A DNA stretch of 64,000 nucleotides from Stutzerimonas stutzeri (GTDB lineage: Bacteria > Pseudomonadota > Gammaproteobacteria > Pseudomonadales > Pseudomonadaceae), in contig NZ_PPXG01000003.1 of the NCBI RefSeq assembly GCF_002909485.1, forward strand, positions 1 through 64,000. Direction: 5' to 3'. The notes beneath the pieces were generated by a model that searched no databases, was not told the origin of the DNA, and saw only the letters and a list, made by a program, of their open reading frames with translations. Below are positions 1 to 7,704 of this stretch, one piece after another (position 1 is the first letter of the stretch; every line of letters begins with the position of its first letter). Both the position numbers and the translations under genes were made by a program.

Positions 1-2
1 AC

Positions 3-929
3 GAGTACGGCCGCGTGCGCGTTCAATTCCACTGGGACCGCGAAGGCCAGGCCGACGACAAGACCAGCTGCTGGCTACGCGTCAGCTCGAGCTGGGCCGG
101 CGACCGCTATGGCGGCATCGCCATCCCGCGGGTCGGCATGGAAGTGCTGGTCACCTTTCTCGAAGGCGACCCCGACCAACCGCTGGTGACCGGCTGCCTG
201 TACCACAAGGAACACCAGGTCCCCTACGACCTGCCGGCGAACAAAACCCGCACGGTGTTCAAGACCCTGAGCTCCCCAGGTGGTGGCGGTTACAACGAGC
301 TGCGTATCGAAGACCGCAAGGGCGCCGAACAGATCTACATCCACTCCCAGCGCGACTGGGACGAGAACATCGAGCACGACCGGAAGATCCGCGTCGGCCA
401 CGAACGCCACGACACTGTCGAGGCCAACAGCTACAGCGAATTCAAAGCCGAAGAACACCGCACCACCCACGCTGACCGTAAGACCGAAGTCCGCGCCAAC
501 GACCACCTCACCGTCGGCAACAGTCAGCACCTGAAGATCGGCACCGGGCAGTTCATCGAGGCAGGCAATGAAATTCACCTCTCCAGCGGCTTGAAAGTAG
601 TCCTCGAAGCCGGCAGCGAACTGACCTTCAAGGCAGCCGGCAGCTTTATCAAGCTCGATGCCAGCGGCATCACCATGGTCGGGCCTTTGATCCGGATGAA
701 CTCGGGGGGAAGTCCGGGTAAGGGGGCCGGTGCGGCGCCGGTGTTGCCGGGGCAAGTTAGGGCGGCAGATGCGGATGTGCCTGGGGCTGTGCTTGAACAT
801 CGACTGAAGCAAGCGAGATTCAGCCATACACCGCTAATCGAGTTGTGTCAGAAGCCTCGGGGCGGTACGCCAATGCAATGCCCGCTGACCAACTGTCCTT
901 GTCGTCATGCCGCCCAGTTAGGGAGCTGA
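3..929 (+). CDS. vgrG: VgrG (TssI) spike protein, C-terminal part, cut by window edge
   Basis: This is the 3' end of a type VI secretion spike gene; the frame is open to the left edge and starts with [15 protein letters not shown], the hallmark of the VgrG gp5-like OB-fold region. It continues with the conserved [20 protein letters not shown] segment and the repetitive beta-prism region. VgrG trimers cap the Hcp tube and carry effectors out of the cell. The extreme C-terminus departs from the core and ends in a short Cys-rich tail, CPLTNCPC, a plausible docking element for the adaptor encoded next. It is followed four bases later by the DUF4123 gene, so the genes are probably co-transcribed. 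The N-terminal gp27-like half lies outside the window. Confidence 0.95.
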   Translation, partial: EYGRVRVQFHWDREGQADDKTSCWLRVSSSWAGDRYGGIAIPRVGMEVLVTFLEGDPDQPLVTGCLYHKEHQVPYDLPANKTRTVFKTLSSPGGGGYNELRIEDRKGAEQIYIHSQRDWDENIEHDRKIRVGHERHDTVEANSYSEFKAEEHRTTHADRKTEVRANDHLTVGNSQHLKIGTGQFIEAGNEIHLSSGLKVVLEAGSELTFKAAGSFIKLDASGITMVGPLIRMNSGGSPGKGAGAAPVLPGQVRAADADVPGAVLEHRLKQARFSHTPLIELCQKPRGGTPMQCPLTNCPCRHAAQLGS

Positions 930-932
930 TTG

Positions 933-1754
933 ATGTCTGTACAGATACTCGCAGGGCTTCCCAATCTTTCTACCCCACTCTTCATGCTGCTCGAATTGGA
1001 TGAGCCCCTGCTGCAGCGGATTTACCAGCTAGAGCCTGATCCACGACCGGAAGCTCTGTTTGCCAATACCGAGCTGGGCGCTCATGTCGAACAAGGACCT
1101 TGGCTAATACAACTGGCGCCGGATAGCCCCTCGTTGTCGGCGTATCGCCAAGCGCCGGAGCAATGGCCTGGCGTGTTGTTGAGTTCCGGGCGGCCAGTTG
1201 ATGAGCTGTTGGCTCATCTGCGCGCGATGCTGGTCGTGCAGTTTGAAGGTGAGCGTAAGGGGATACTGCGCTATTACGATCCACAGGTGGCCAGTTACCT
1301 TTTCGCGGCTACCGAGGCCGTTATCACTTGGCTAGGCCCCATCGAGCAGTTGTTCTGGCATGGCGCCACCTGGGCAGACCGCAGCGAGCACATCAGCCAT
1401 TGGCGCAGCCTACGGAGCGAGTCGACCAATCATGGGGCGCCGCCGAAAGGCAAGCTGATACTCGACAGAATGCAGATTGCTGCTCTCGAACGGCAGCAAC
1501 TAGAGGCATTTGCCTATGAGCGCTGGCAGGAGCATTCACAGGCTGAGTTCAACCAGGTTTTGGGCTATCTGCAGCAGGGTCTTGCCTCTGGGTTCGACGA
1601 CGAGAAGAGCCTGGGCGCATACCTCGAAGCCCGGCTCACTTATCCCCAGCACCTAAGCCATCCCCAAATCGCATCGGGCCAGGTGCAGTTTCGTCTGCAG
1701 CAACTGCAATCCTGGCTGGAAGCCACACCAGCCCCCTCGGAGAGTCAAGGATGA
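933..1754 (+). CDS. DUF4123 (Tap/TEC-type) T6SS effector adaptor
   Basis: A 273-residue protein of the DUF4123 family, recognised from its N-terminal part (LELDEPLLQRIYQLEPD, then GPWLIQLAPDS) and its position between vgrG and a large effector. DUF4123 proteins are cytosolic chaperones that load a cognate effector onto VgrG and are not themselves secreted. I chose ATG at 933 rather than the TTG just before it. The stop overlaps the effector start in an ATGA arrangement, indicating translational coupling with its presumed client. The C-terminal third is charged and aromatic without a further recognisable domain. Confidence 0.85.
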   Translation: MSVQILAGLPNLSTPLFMLLELDEPLLQRIYQLEPDPRPEALFANTELGAHVEQGPWLIQLAPDSPSLSAYRQAPEQWPGVLLSSGRPVDELLAHLRAMLVVQFEGERKGILRYYDPQVASYLFAATEAVITWLGPIEQLFWHGATWADRSEHISHWRSLRSESTNHGAPPKGKLILDRMQIAALERQQLEAFAYERWQEHSQAEFNQVLGYLQQGLASGFDDEKSLGAYLEARLTYPQHLSHPQIASGQVQFRLQQLQSWLEATPAPSESQG

Positions 1755-4700
1755 ATGCCAAAGTAGGGAGTCTGTCCGGCAATCCGGCCTGTGAAGCTGG
1801 CAAGCTGATCGTCGAAGTGATTGGCAAAGATCACCCACCGGAACAGCGAGTGGTGATCTATGACGAAACCGATCATGAGCTGCAGGAGTGGCTAACCCAG
1901 CAGGTCAAACAAGAGCTTGTAGCTGATTCTCGGCGGAGCAGCACCCTGCATATCTGGGATTGGCAGCAGCAACCCAAGCGCCATCTCTGGCTGGAGATCG
2001 AAGCAGAGCGCGGCAGCCCCATCCGCGTGCCGCTGATGGATGACACACGCGCTACCCCGCGCCAGCGTGAGCGGCAGTGGAACTGCATCGTCCCTGCAGT
2101 ACCCATGAGCACGATGCTCGGTATCAGCGCCAACCACCAGCATCGTGAATACCCCGTGCATGTGCGCCCCGGCTTCATCTACCTGTTCTATCGCGGCAAA
2201 GTGTGGCGTGAACTGGAGATTCGTCAGGCTGAGGGGCAGGTGACTTATCACGACGTACGCCTGAGTGACTTTCGCAATGGCGACCGCTTTCGAGATGGCG
2301 CCCGCACGGCCAGTGGCAAAGGGCTGAGTGAGATTTGGCTGCCAGCCAGATGGAACAACCGCGCGGCCCCGGATATCGAGATAGGTTATGCCGAGGTGCA
2401 ATGGCCTGCCGTTCGCCTGAACGCTATGGAGCGCAATGCTCGCCTGCGTCGCGCCCGCTGCAATCGCTTAGGCCTGGCCGTGGCCGAACGCAGCTTCGGT
2501 AACACCACTTACCGGGCTTCCAGCCAGCAGCAGGCCTTCTACCTGCAAAATGTCCCCGCCCATCGTCCGCGTGAGCCCGCCCGCGAATGGTTGTTCGATC
2601 AACCGCTCAAGTATCTGCACGATCTGAGCGGCCAGTACCCCGTGCAGAGCCAGCAGTATGCTCAGCAGGTTCATCAACGCCACGAGCGCGGCGAATCCAA
2701 CCCAGGACCAACGCATCCACAGCAAACGCAGGATGACCTACGCCCGGAGACAGGCGCCTGGGCCGTTGAGCTGGGCGACACGCTACAGAACCTCCAGCAT
2801 GTCTGCAGCGCAACCAACGAACGTGAACACTGGCAGGCCGCTGCGGCTGAAACCGACATGCTGGCCACGGTCAAAAAACGCCATATCGCCGGTGTACTGG
2901 TGGTAGATGGCCTCTACCGCATGCGCCACCTGCTGGCGCGCACCAACCAGGCCCAGGCAGTGCTGCAGCTTTGCGCGCAACGGGCCACCTTCCATCCCCA
3001 TCATGCCTCGGCATTGTTGATTCAGCGGATGATGGTTCCACCCCATATCGGCGGGCAAAGCAACCCGCTGCACCGCTTCATCAGCCAGGTCAGCCAAGAG
3101 GGGCGCCAACAGATCGACCTGTGTTCGGGCCAGCATGCTCGCCAGTTGGCCATGACCTGCCTCAAAGCCGCCCAGGACAACCTCGCCGCCTGGCTGGAGC
3201 AGGCAGCCAACCAGCATGCGCTGGGCGACCATTTCTGCCTGGAGGGGCTCGACTACGCCGGCGCCTTCCAGCTTTGCAGCCAGCTATTCGTCTGCCTGGC
3301 GCGCACGGCCGATCAACAGGATCCATTCCTGGCGGCAGGCGATGCACCCCGCAGAAGCGCCGGTAGAACGCTGCTCTGCAAGATTGCGCAAAGCGCCAGC
3401 CAGCCTCTACATCGCATGCTGTGGCCAGAGGCGGACGACGACACCCTGCTCAAGCCCTATCAAGCGGTGCAAACACCGAACAACGGCGAAGGCCATTATC
3501 GTGCCGAAGCGTTGAACCAGGTGGCGCAGCTCAATGCACCGCCCGGCGAAGAGCCGGCGACCCTGGAAGGCAACACGCTCGCAGGATTGATGCAACAGCC
3601 GGACTTCCTGCTCCTGCCTTCCGCCAAAAGCGGCGCCGCCGCACTGATAAACGTATGGGAGAACCTGACCAGCGCCCAGAAGGAGGCGCAAAAAGGGTTG
3701 ACCAGCGCCAGCGCAGGACACCAACAGGCTACGACTGAGAGCAGGCGCAGCCGGGTGGAGGCGCATGACCGTGAGGGTGACCTGCGCCACGAGCAAGAGC
3801 GCGGCAATGTGCTGAAAGAGGAGCTGGGCAAGGAAGCATTCCCTGCCAAGTACCGAATGTATACCAAGGACCTGCAACTGCTGCGCAGCATGCTGCAGCA
3901 GGACTTCGGCGACATGGTGTTCGTGCCCCATAACGCCGTGAACCAGGAGAAATACTACTTCTTCGGTTTGAGCGACCTCCCGGTGTCACCACAGCAAGCG
4001 CGGCAGATCTTTGGCAAGCTTTTGAATCTGGAGGGAAGGCTGCTGGGCCTCAGCGATGAAGTCAGGGCCAATAGGGCCGGCATCGACCAGTTCGTAGAAG
4101 AGCTGCTGCTATTGGCCATCCCCAAGAACCACCGCACCGCCCGCCTGATACGAGAACTGAACCGGCAGATTGCGGAAGAACTGCGTATCCAAAACGACCT
4201 TCAGCAGGCGCGGGAGCGCCGGGAAGCCGCCCGTAGCCGCCTGAGCGAAGCCAACAATACCCTGAAACAGGCGCAAGAGCGGCTGGCCCAACAAGAGCGC
4301 GGCTGGCGCCGAAGCTCACGCGGCGTGCCCAGCTCTAAGGCCTTTCCCGCTGGTGTGTTGATTCTGGAGGTTTTTAATGTGCAGGCGGAGTTCGAGGCTA
4401 GAGATGCAACAATAAGAAATAAAGGTGAATCTAGGTCTGCTGTGGGACTAATCAGTGCAGCAACTGATTTGCTATTAGCCATGGAGTTTCTAGCCAATAA
4501 AGTCGCGCACAACCACCCACGAGTTCAAACATTTCAAAAGCGGATAGTTGATAGGGTGCTCTTCAACCCTGGGTCAGGCCTGCAAAAACTCTTTGGCGGT
4601 CGACTGGTAAGCGTGACCGGCAAACTGGCCTTCCAAACCTTTGCCGGCACGCTCTTCATCGGTATCAGCATTTACGACGCCATGCACGAAGCCAGCCTGG

Positions 4701-5524
4701 GCGATGATGCCGCCTGGGGCTACGGGCTGATGGCCGTGGGCGGCCTGGTCGGGGTAGTTGGCGGCTTCTTTACCGCCAGCGGCGCCACCTTCCTGGGCCT
4801 GGGCCCGGTTGGCTGGACTACTCTGCTGCTGATTCTGGCGGGTGGGGCGCTGGTGTGGTGGCTGGACGACAGCCCCATTGAGGAGTGGCTGACCAACGGC
4901 CCCTTCGGCAGTAACCGCAGCGCCAAGGTGCCCCACCTCTGGAACGACCCACAGGAGGCCTTCTACCGCCTGGTCAGCCTGTTTGCCGGTATTCGCATCC
5001 GCATCGGCGCCAACCCGGAGCAGGCACGCCACAGCGGCGCCATGGGCCTGCTCGACCCCGCCGAATACCATGCGATGCGCCGCGCCAATACCCTGGTGCG
5101 TATCGAAAGCAACCTGCCTGGGCTCGCCACCACCTTGGGCAGCGCCAATATCCATGCGCTCAGCCAACTGCGTAGCAGCAACCATCGCCTAAGCCCGAGG
5201 GATATGATGCAATCCAGCAGCCATAGCCTGAGCCCCATCCAGCCCCTGGCTCAGCGCCTGTACCCCGATGCCCTGGAACTGTTCTACGAGGTACCGGTTT
5301 CGCAGAGCATGCCGCGCACGCCCCCCCATCGATGGCAGACTTACACGCTGGCCGTACGCGCGCAGATAATCGTGCAAGGTGAGAATCAGACTTGGGTGTT
5401 TCCGGCGCCAGCGCCGACCGATGTCCTGCGTTACGACTCTGAACGGCATCGCGAACCCGTTTTCAGCCAAGCCAAACAACCCTTCTGGGCCAATGAACAG
5501 ACCCACCCGGACAGCCAGCCGTAA
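1751..5524 (+). CDS. VasX/MIX-like T6SS membrane-targeting effector
   Basis: A 1257-residue protein. Residues 110-150 contain IVPAVPM followed by HVRPGFIYLFYRG, which fits the hRxGhhYhh core of the MIX marker of T6SS effectors, and the whole N-terminal 250 residues resemble the 'toxin VasX N-terminal' family. Two predicted coiled-coil stretches (about 637-690 and 784-856) precede hydrophobic segments at about 951-975 and 988-1037, rich in Gly and Leu, ending near ALVWWLDD. By analogy with VasX the protein would depolarise the target inner membrane; this is inference. Residues about 872-941 are encoded by visibly AT-richer DNA, suggesting a recombined joint between delivery and toxic parts. 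Coupled upstream to DUF4123 and followed 10 bp later by the immunity candidates. Confidence 0.8.
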   Translation: MNAKVGSLSGNPACEAGKLIVEVIGKDHPPEQRVVIYDETDHELQEWLTQQVKQELVADSRRSSTLHIWDWQQQPKRHLWLEIEAERGSPIRVPLMDDTRATPRQRERQWNCIVPAVPMSTMLGISANHQHREYPVHVRPGFIYLFYRGKVWRELEIRQAEGQVTYHDVRLSDFRNGDRFRDGARTASGKGLSEIWLPARWNNRAAPDIEIGYAEVQWPAVRLNAMERNARLRRARCNRLGLAVAERSFGNTTYRASSQQQAFYLQNVPAHRPREPAREWLFDQPLKYLHDLSGQYPVQSQQYAQQVHQRHERGESNPGPTHPQQTQDDLRPETGAWAVELGDTLQNLQHVCSATNEREHWQAAAAETDMLATVKKRHIAGVLVVDGLYRMRHLLARTNQAQAVLQLCAQRATFHPHHASALLIQRMMVPPHIGGQSNPLHRFISQVSQEGRQQIDLCSGQHARQLAMTCLKAAQDNLAAWLEQAANQHALGDHFCLEGLDYAGAFQLCSQLFVCLARTADQQDPFLAAGDAPRRSAGRTLLCKIAQSASQPLHRMLWPEADDDTLLKPYQAVQTPNNGEGHYRAEALNQVAQLNAPPGEEPATLEGNTLAGLMQQPDFLLLPSAKSGAAALINVWENLTSAQKEAQKGLTSASAGHQQATTESRRSRVEAHDREGDLRHEQERGNVLKEELGKEAFPAKYRMYTKDLQLLRSMLQQDFGDMVFVPHNAVNQEKYYFFGLSDLPVSPQQARQIFGKLLNLEGRLLGLSDEVRANRAGIDQFVEELLLLAIPKNHRTARLIRELNRQIAEELRIQNDLQQARERREAARSRLSEANNTLKQAQERLAQQERGWRRSSRGVPSSKAFPAGVLILEVFNVQAEFEARDATIRNKGESRSAVGLISAATDLLLAMEFLANKVAHNHPRVQTFQKRIVDRVLFNPGSGLQKLFGGRLVSVTGKLAFQTFAGTLFIGISIYDAMHEASLGDDAAWGYGLMAVGGLVGVVGGFFTASGATFLGLGPVGWTTLLLILAGGALVWWLDDSPIEEWLTNGPFGSNRSAKVPHLWNDPQEAFYRLVSLFAGIRIRIGANPEQARHSGAMGLLDPAEYHAMRRANTLVRIESNLPGLATTLGSANIHALSQLRSSNHRLSPRDMMQSSSHSLSPIQPLAQRLYPDALELFYEVPVSQSMPRTPPHRWQTYTLAVRAQIIVQGENQTWVFPAPAPTDVLRYDSERHREPVFSQAKQPFWANEQTHPDSQP

Positions 5525-5534
5525 GGATGCCCCC

Positions 5535-6581
5535 ATGACTGCCCACTACAGCCCCAGCGCCTACCAGCCAGAGCGCATTCCCGACCAGCCGGCAGCGGTC
5601 AAGCGCAGTTGGTTGTTCCGCTTTGGCAGCTCGCGCCTGCCCTGGGGCCATACCGAGGATATCGTGCCCCATAGCATGCTGAGCCAGCCATCACCTGCCG
5701 GCCTGCGAGATGTTGAACGCTATGAGTCCGCGCTGGAAACGGGGGCGAAAAAGCGCCAGGCATACGAAATGCTGGATTACCACCAGATCATCGATCACGA
5801 ACGCTATCGACATGCGTCACTCTCCAAACGCAGCCTGTTCTGGTTTTATCTATGGGGGGGGGGACGCTTTGTTTTTTGGGTGATGATGATTATGTCGCCT
5901 ATAAGCTGGCTGCTTGTGGCTGATGCTCATCCAGAAGGTTTTACTCAAGGCTTAATTAGTGTTGTTCTAGAGACAGCGCCTTGGTTTTTGGGAGTTCCCC
6001 TAGCCTGCTGGGCCATAGGCTCCCTAGTCGTCCACAAGCTTACCAACTGGGTCGTTCGCCCTTCCAAAGGTCCGCTCTGGGAGCTCAACCGCCGCACCGG
6101 CATCGTTACGTTCTTCGATTACGACAATATGGGTGAGTACAAACGCAGCGGCACTATCGGTGAGTTCACCTGCCCCTTTTATGAGTTCGATGCCTATATC
6201 AGCAGTGGTCCTGACCGCCAGGGGTTGATCTGGCATCAACTGCATCTGGTGCATCGCTATCACGACCTGGCCATCGACCTCAGCCCCATCGTTTCCAAAG
6301 ACTCCAGCATGGCGCCGCACTTCGCCGCCTGGGATTTTCTGCAGAACTACATGGACATCAGCCGCCCCCTGCCGGATATCCCGCTGTTTGAGCAGCACCG
6401 CGCGAACGACCCGGTAACGGCAGCGCATGACCGCCGCACGGGCCGCCCCGAGCGCTACTGGCGTGATATGGACGATGAAACCTGGGAAGCGCAACTGACG
6501 CAGAATCTGGGCCGCGTCAATGCCTATGACATCACCGGCCGCCTCAACCTGATGGATCGCCATGTGCGTTATGCCGATTGA
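5535..6581 (+). CDS. Probable membrane immunity protein, copy 1 (DUF6708-like)
   Basis: A 348-residue protein with two hydrophobic segments (about 109-130 and 138-162, around FVFWVMMIMSPISWLLV and APWFLGVPLACWAIGS) followed by a cytosolic-looking domain (FFDYDNMGEYKRSGTIGEF...SSGPDRQGLIWHQLHL). From memory this resembles DUF6708 proteins, which occur beside T6SS effectors. ATG at 5535 is preceded by AAGGA at good spacing; an in-frame upstream extension would run inside the effector and was rejected. Location right after a pore-type effector and the inner-membrane topology make immunity the best guess. It is one unit of a tandem duplication (next gene). The exact function is inferred from context only. 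Confidence 0.7.
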   Translation: MTAHYSPSAYQPERIPDQPAAVKRSWLFRFGSSRLPWGHTEDIVPHSMLSQPSPAGLRDVERYESALETGAKKRQAYEMLDYHQIIDHERYRHASLSKRSLFWFYLWGGGRFVFWVMMIMSPISWLLVADAHPEGFTQGLISVVLETAPWFLGVPLACWAIGSLVVHKLTNWVVRPSKGPLWELNRRTGIVTFFDYDNMGEYKRSGTIGEFTCPFYEFDAYISSGPDRQGLIWHQLHLVHRYHDLAIDLSPIVSKDSSMAPHFAAWDFLQNYMDISRPLPDIPLFEQHRANDPVTAAHDRRTGRPERYWRDMDDETWEAQLTQNLGRVNAYDITGRLNLMDRHVRYAD

Positions 6582-6590
6582 TTGCACCCT

Positions 6591-7559
6591 ATGACTGCCC
6601 ATTACAGCCCCAGCGCCTACCAGCCGGCGCGCATTCCCGACCAGCCGACAGCGGTCAAGCGCAGTTGGTTGTTTCGCTTTGGCAGCTCGCGCCTGCCTTG
6701 GGGCCATACCGAAGATATCGTGCCCCATAGCATGCTGAGCCATACATCCCCCGCCGGTCTGCGAGATGTTGAACGCTATGAGCACGCGCTGGAAACAGGG
6801 GAGGAGCAACGAGAAGCCTACGAACTGCTGGATTACCACCAGGTCATCGATCACGAACGCTATCGACATGCGTCACTCTCCAAACGCAGCCTGTTCTGGT
6901 TTTATCTGTGGGGAGGGGGGCGCTTTGTTTTTTGGGCTCTTCTGGTTCTACTTCCTTTCGCGTGGTCTGTAGATGCCTATCACAATCCTTCAGGTTTCCT
7001 ATCAGGGTTCTGGGCTGTCGTACTAGAAACAGCACCATGGTTTTTAGGTCCCCCCCTCGCCTGCTGGGCCATAGGCTCCCTAGTTGTTCACAAGTTCACC
7101 AACTGGGTCGTTCGCCCTTCCAAGGGGCCGTTATGGGAGTTCAACCGCCGCACTGGCATGGTCACCATCTTCGATTACGACAATATGGGCGAGTACCAGC
7201 GCAGCGGCACCATCGGTGAGTTCACCTATCCCTTTCATGAGTTCGATGCCTATATCAGCAGCGGTCCCGACCGCCAAGGGCTGATCTGGCATCAACTGCA
7301 TCTGGTGCATCGCTATCACGACCTGGCCATCGACCTCAGCCCCATCGTGCCCAAGGACTCCAGCATGGCTCCGCACTTCGCCGCCTGGGATTTTCTGCAG
7401 AACTACATGGACATCGGCCGCCCGCTGCCGGATATCCCGCTGTTCGAGAAACACCGCGCGAACGACCCGACCACGGCGGCACATGACCGCCGCACGGGCC
7501 GCTCCGAGCGCTACTGGCGTGATATGGACGATGAAACCTGGGAAGCGCAACTGACTTAG
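6591..7559 (+). CDS. Probable immunity protein, copy 2, truncated by in-frame TAG
   Basis: A 322-residue paralogue of the preceding protein, near-identical at DNA level except for the first hydrophobic segment and adjoining loop (WALLVLLPFAWSVDAYHNPSG versus copy 1). It stops at TAG 7557-7559 where copy 1 has CAG (Gln). Beyond the stop the reading frame stays open and almost identical to copy 1 up to TGA 7635-7637, so the undisturbed gene would have had exactly the same 1047-bp length as copy 1. The lost tail (26 residues, starting QNLGRVNAYDITG) is hydrophilic. The protein may still fold and insert; whether it protects is unknown. Confidence 0.7.
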   Translation: MTAHYSPSAYQPARIPDQPTAVKRSWLFRFGSSRLPWGHTEDIVPHSMLSHTSPAGLRDVERYEHALETGEEQREAYELLDYHQVIDHERYRHASLSKRSLFWFYLWGGGRFVFWALLVLLPFAWSVDAYHNPSGFLSGFWAVVLETAPWFLGPPLACWAIGSLVVHKFTNWVVRPSKGPLWEFNRRTGMVTIFDYDNMGEYQRSGTIGEFTYPFHEFDAYISSGPDRQGLIWHQLHLVHRYHDLAIDLSPIVPKDSSMAPHFAAWDFLQNYMDIGRPLPDIPLFEKHRANDPTTAAHDRRTGRSERYWRDMDDETWEAQLT

Positions 7560-7637
7560 AATCTGGGCCGCGTCAATGCCTATGACATCACCGGCCGCCT
7601 CAACCTGATGGATCGCCATGTGCGTTATGCCGATTGA
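7557..7637 (+). pseudogene. Decayed 3' end of immunity copy 2
   Basis: Translation of these 81 bases past the TAG gives the same C-terminal peptide as copy 1 (NLGRVNAYDITGRL, then NLMDRHVRYAD) with a TGA at the homologous place. It is therefore the former end of the gene, separated by a single C-to-T nonsense change, and not an independent coding sequence. Confidence 0.85.
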
Positions 7638-7646
7638 TTGCGGCCG

Positions 7647-7684
7647 ACCGGGGAGGCTCCATAGCCCGTCCTATAGCTCCCGGT
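7647..7684. terminator. Imperfect hairpin between convergent genes
   Basis: The sequence accgggg...cccggt folds on itself with inner arms ATAG/CTAT and some bulges. It lies between the end of the T6SS island and the leftward DUF4105 gene. It lacks a T-run, so terminator function is only suggested by position. Confidence 0.3.
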
Positions 7685-7704
7685 AGGCCTATCGGAACCA
7701 TCAT

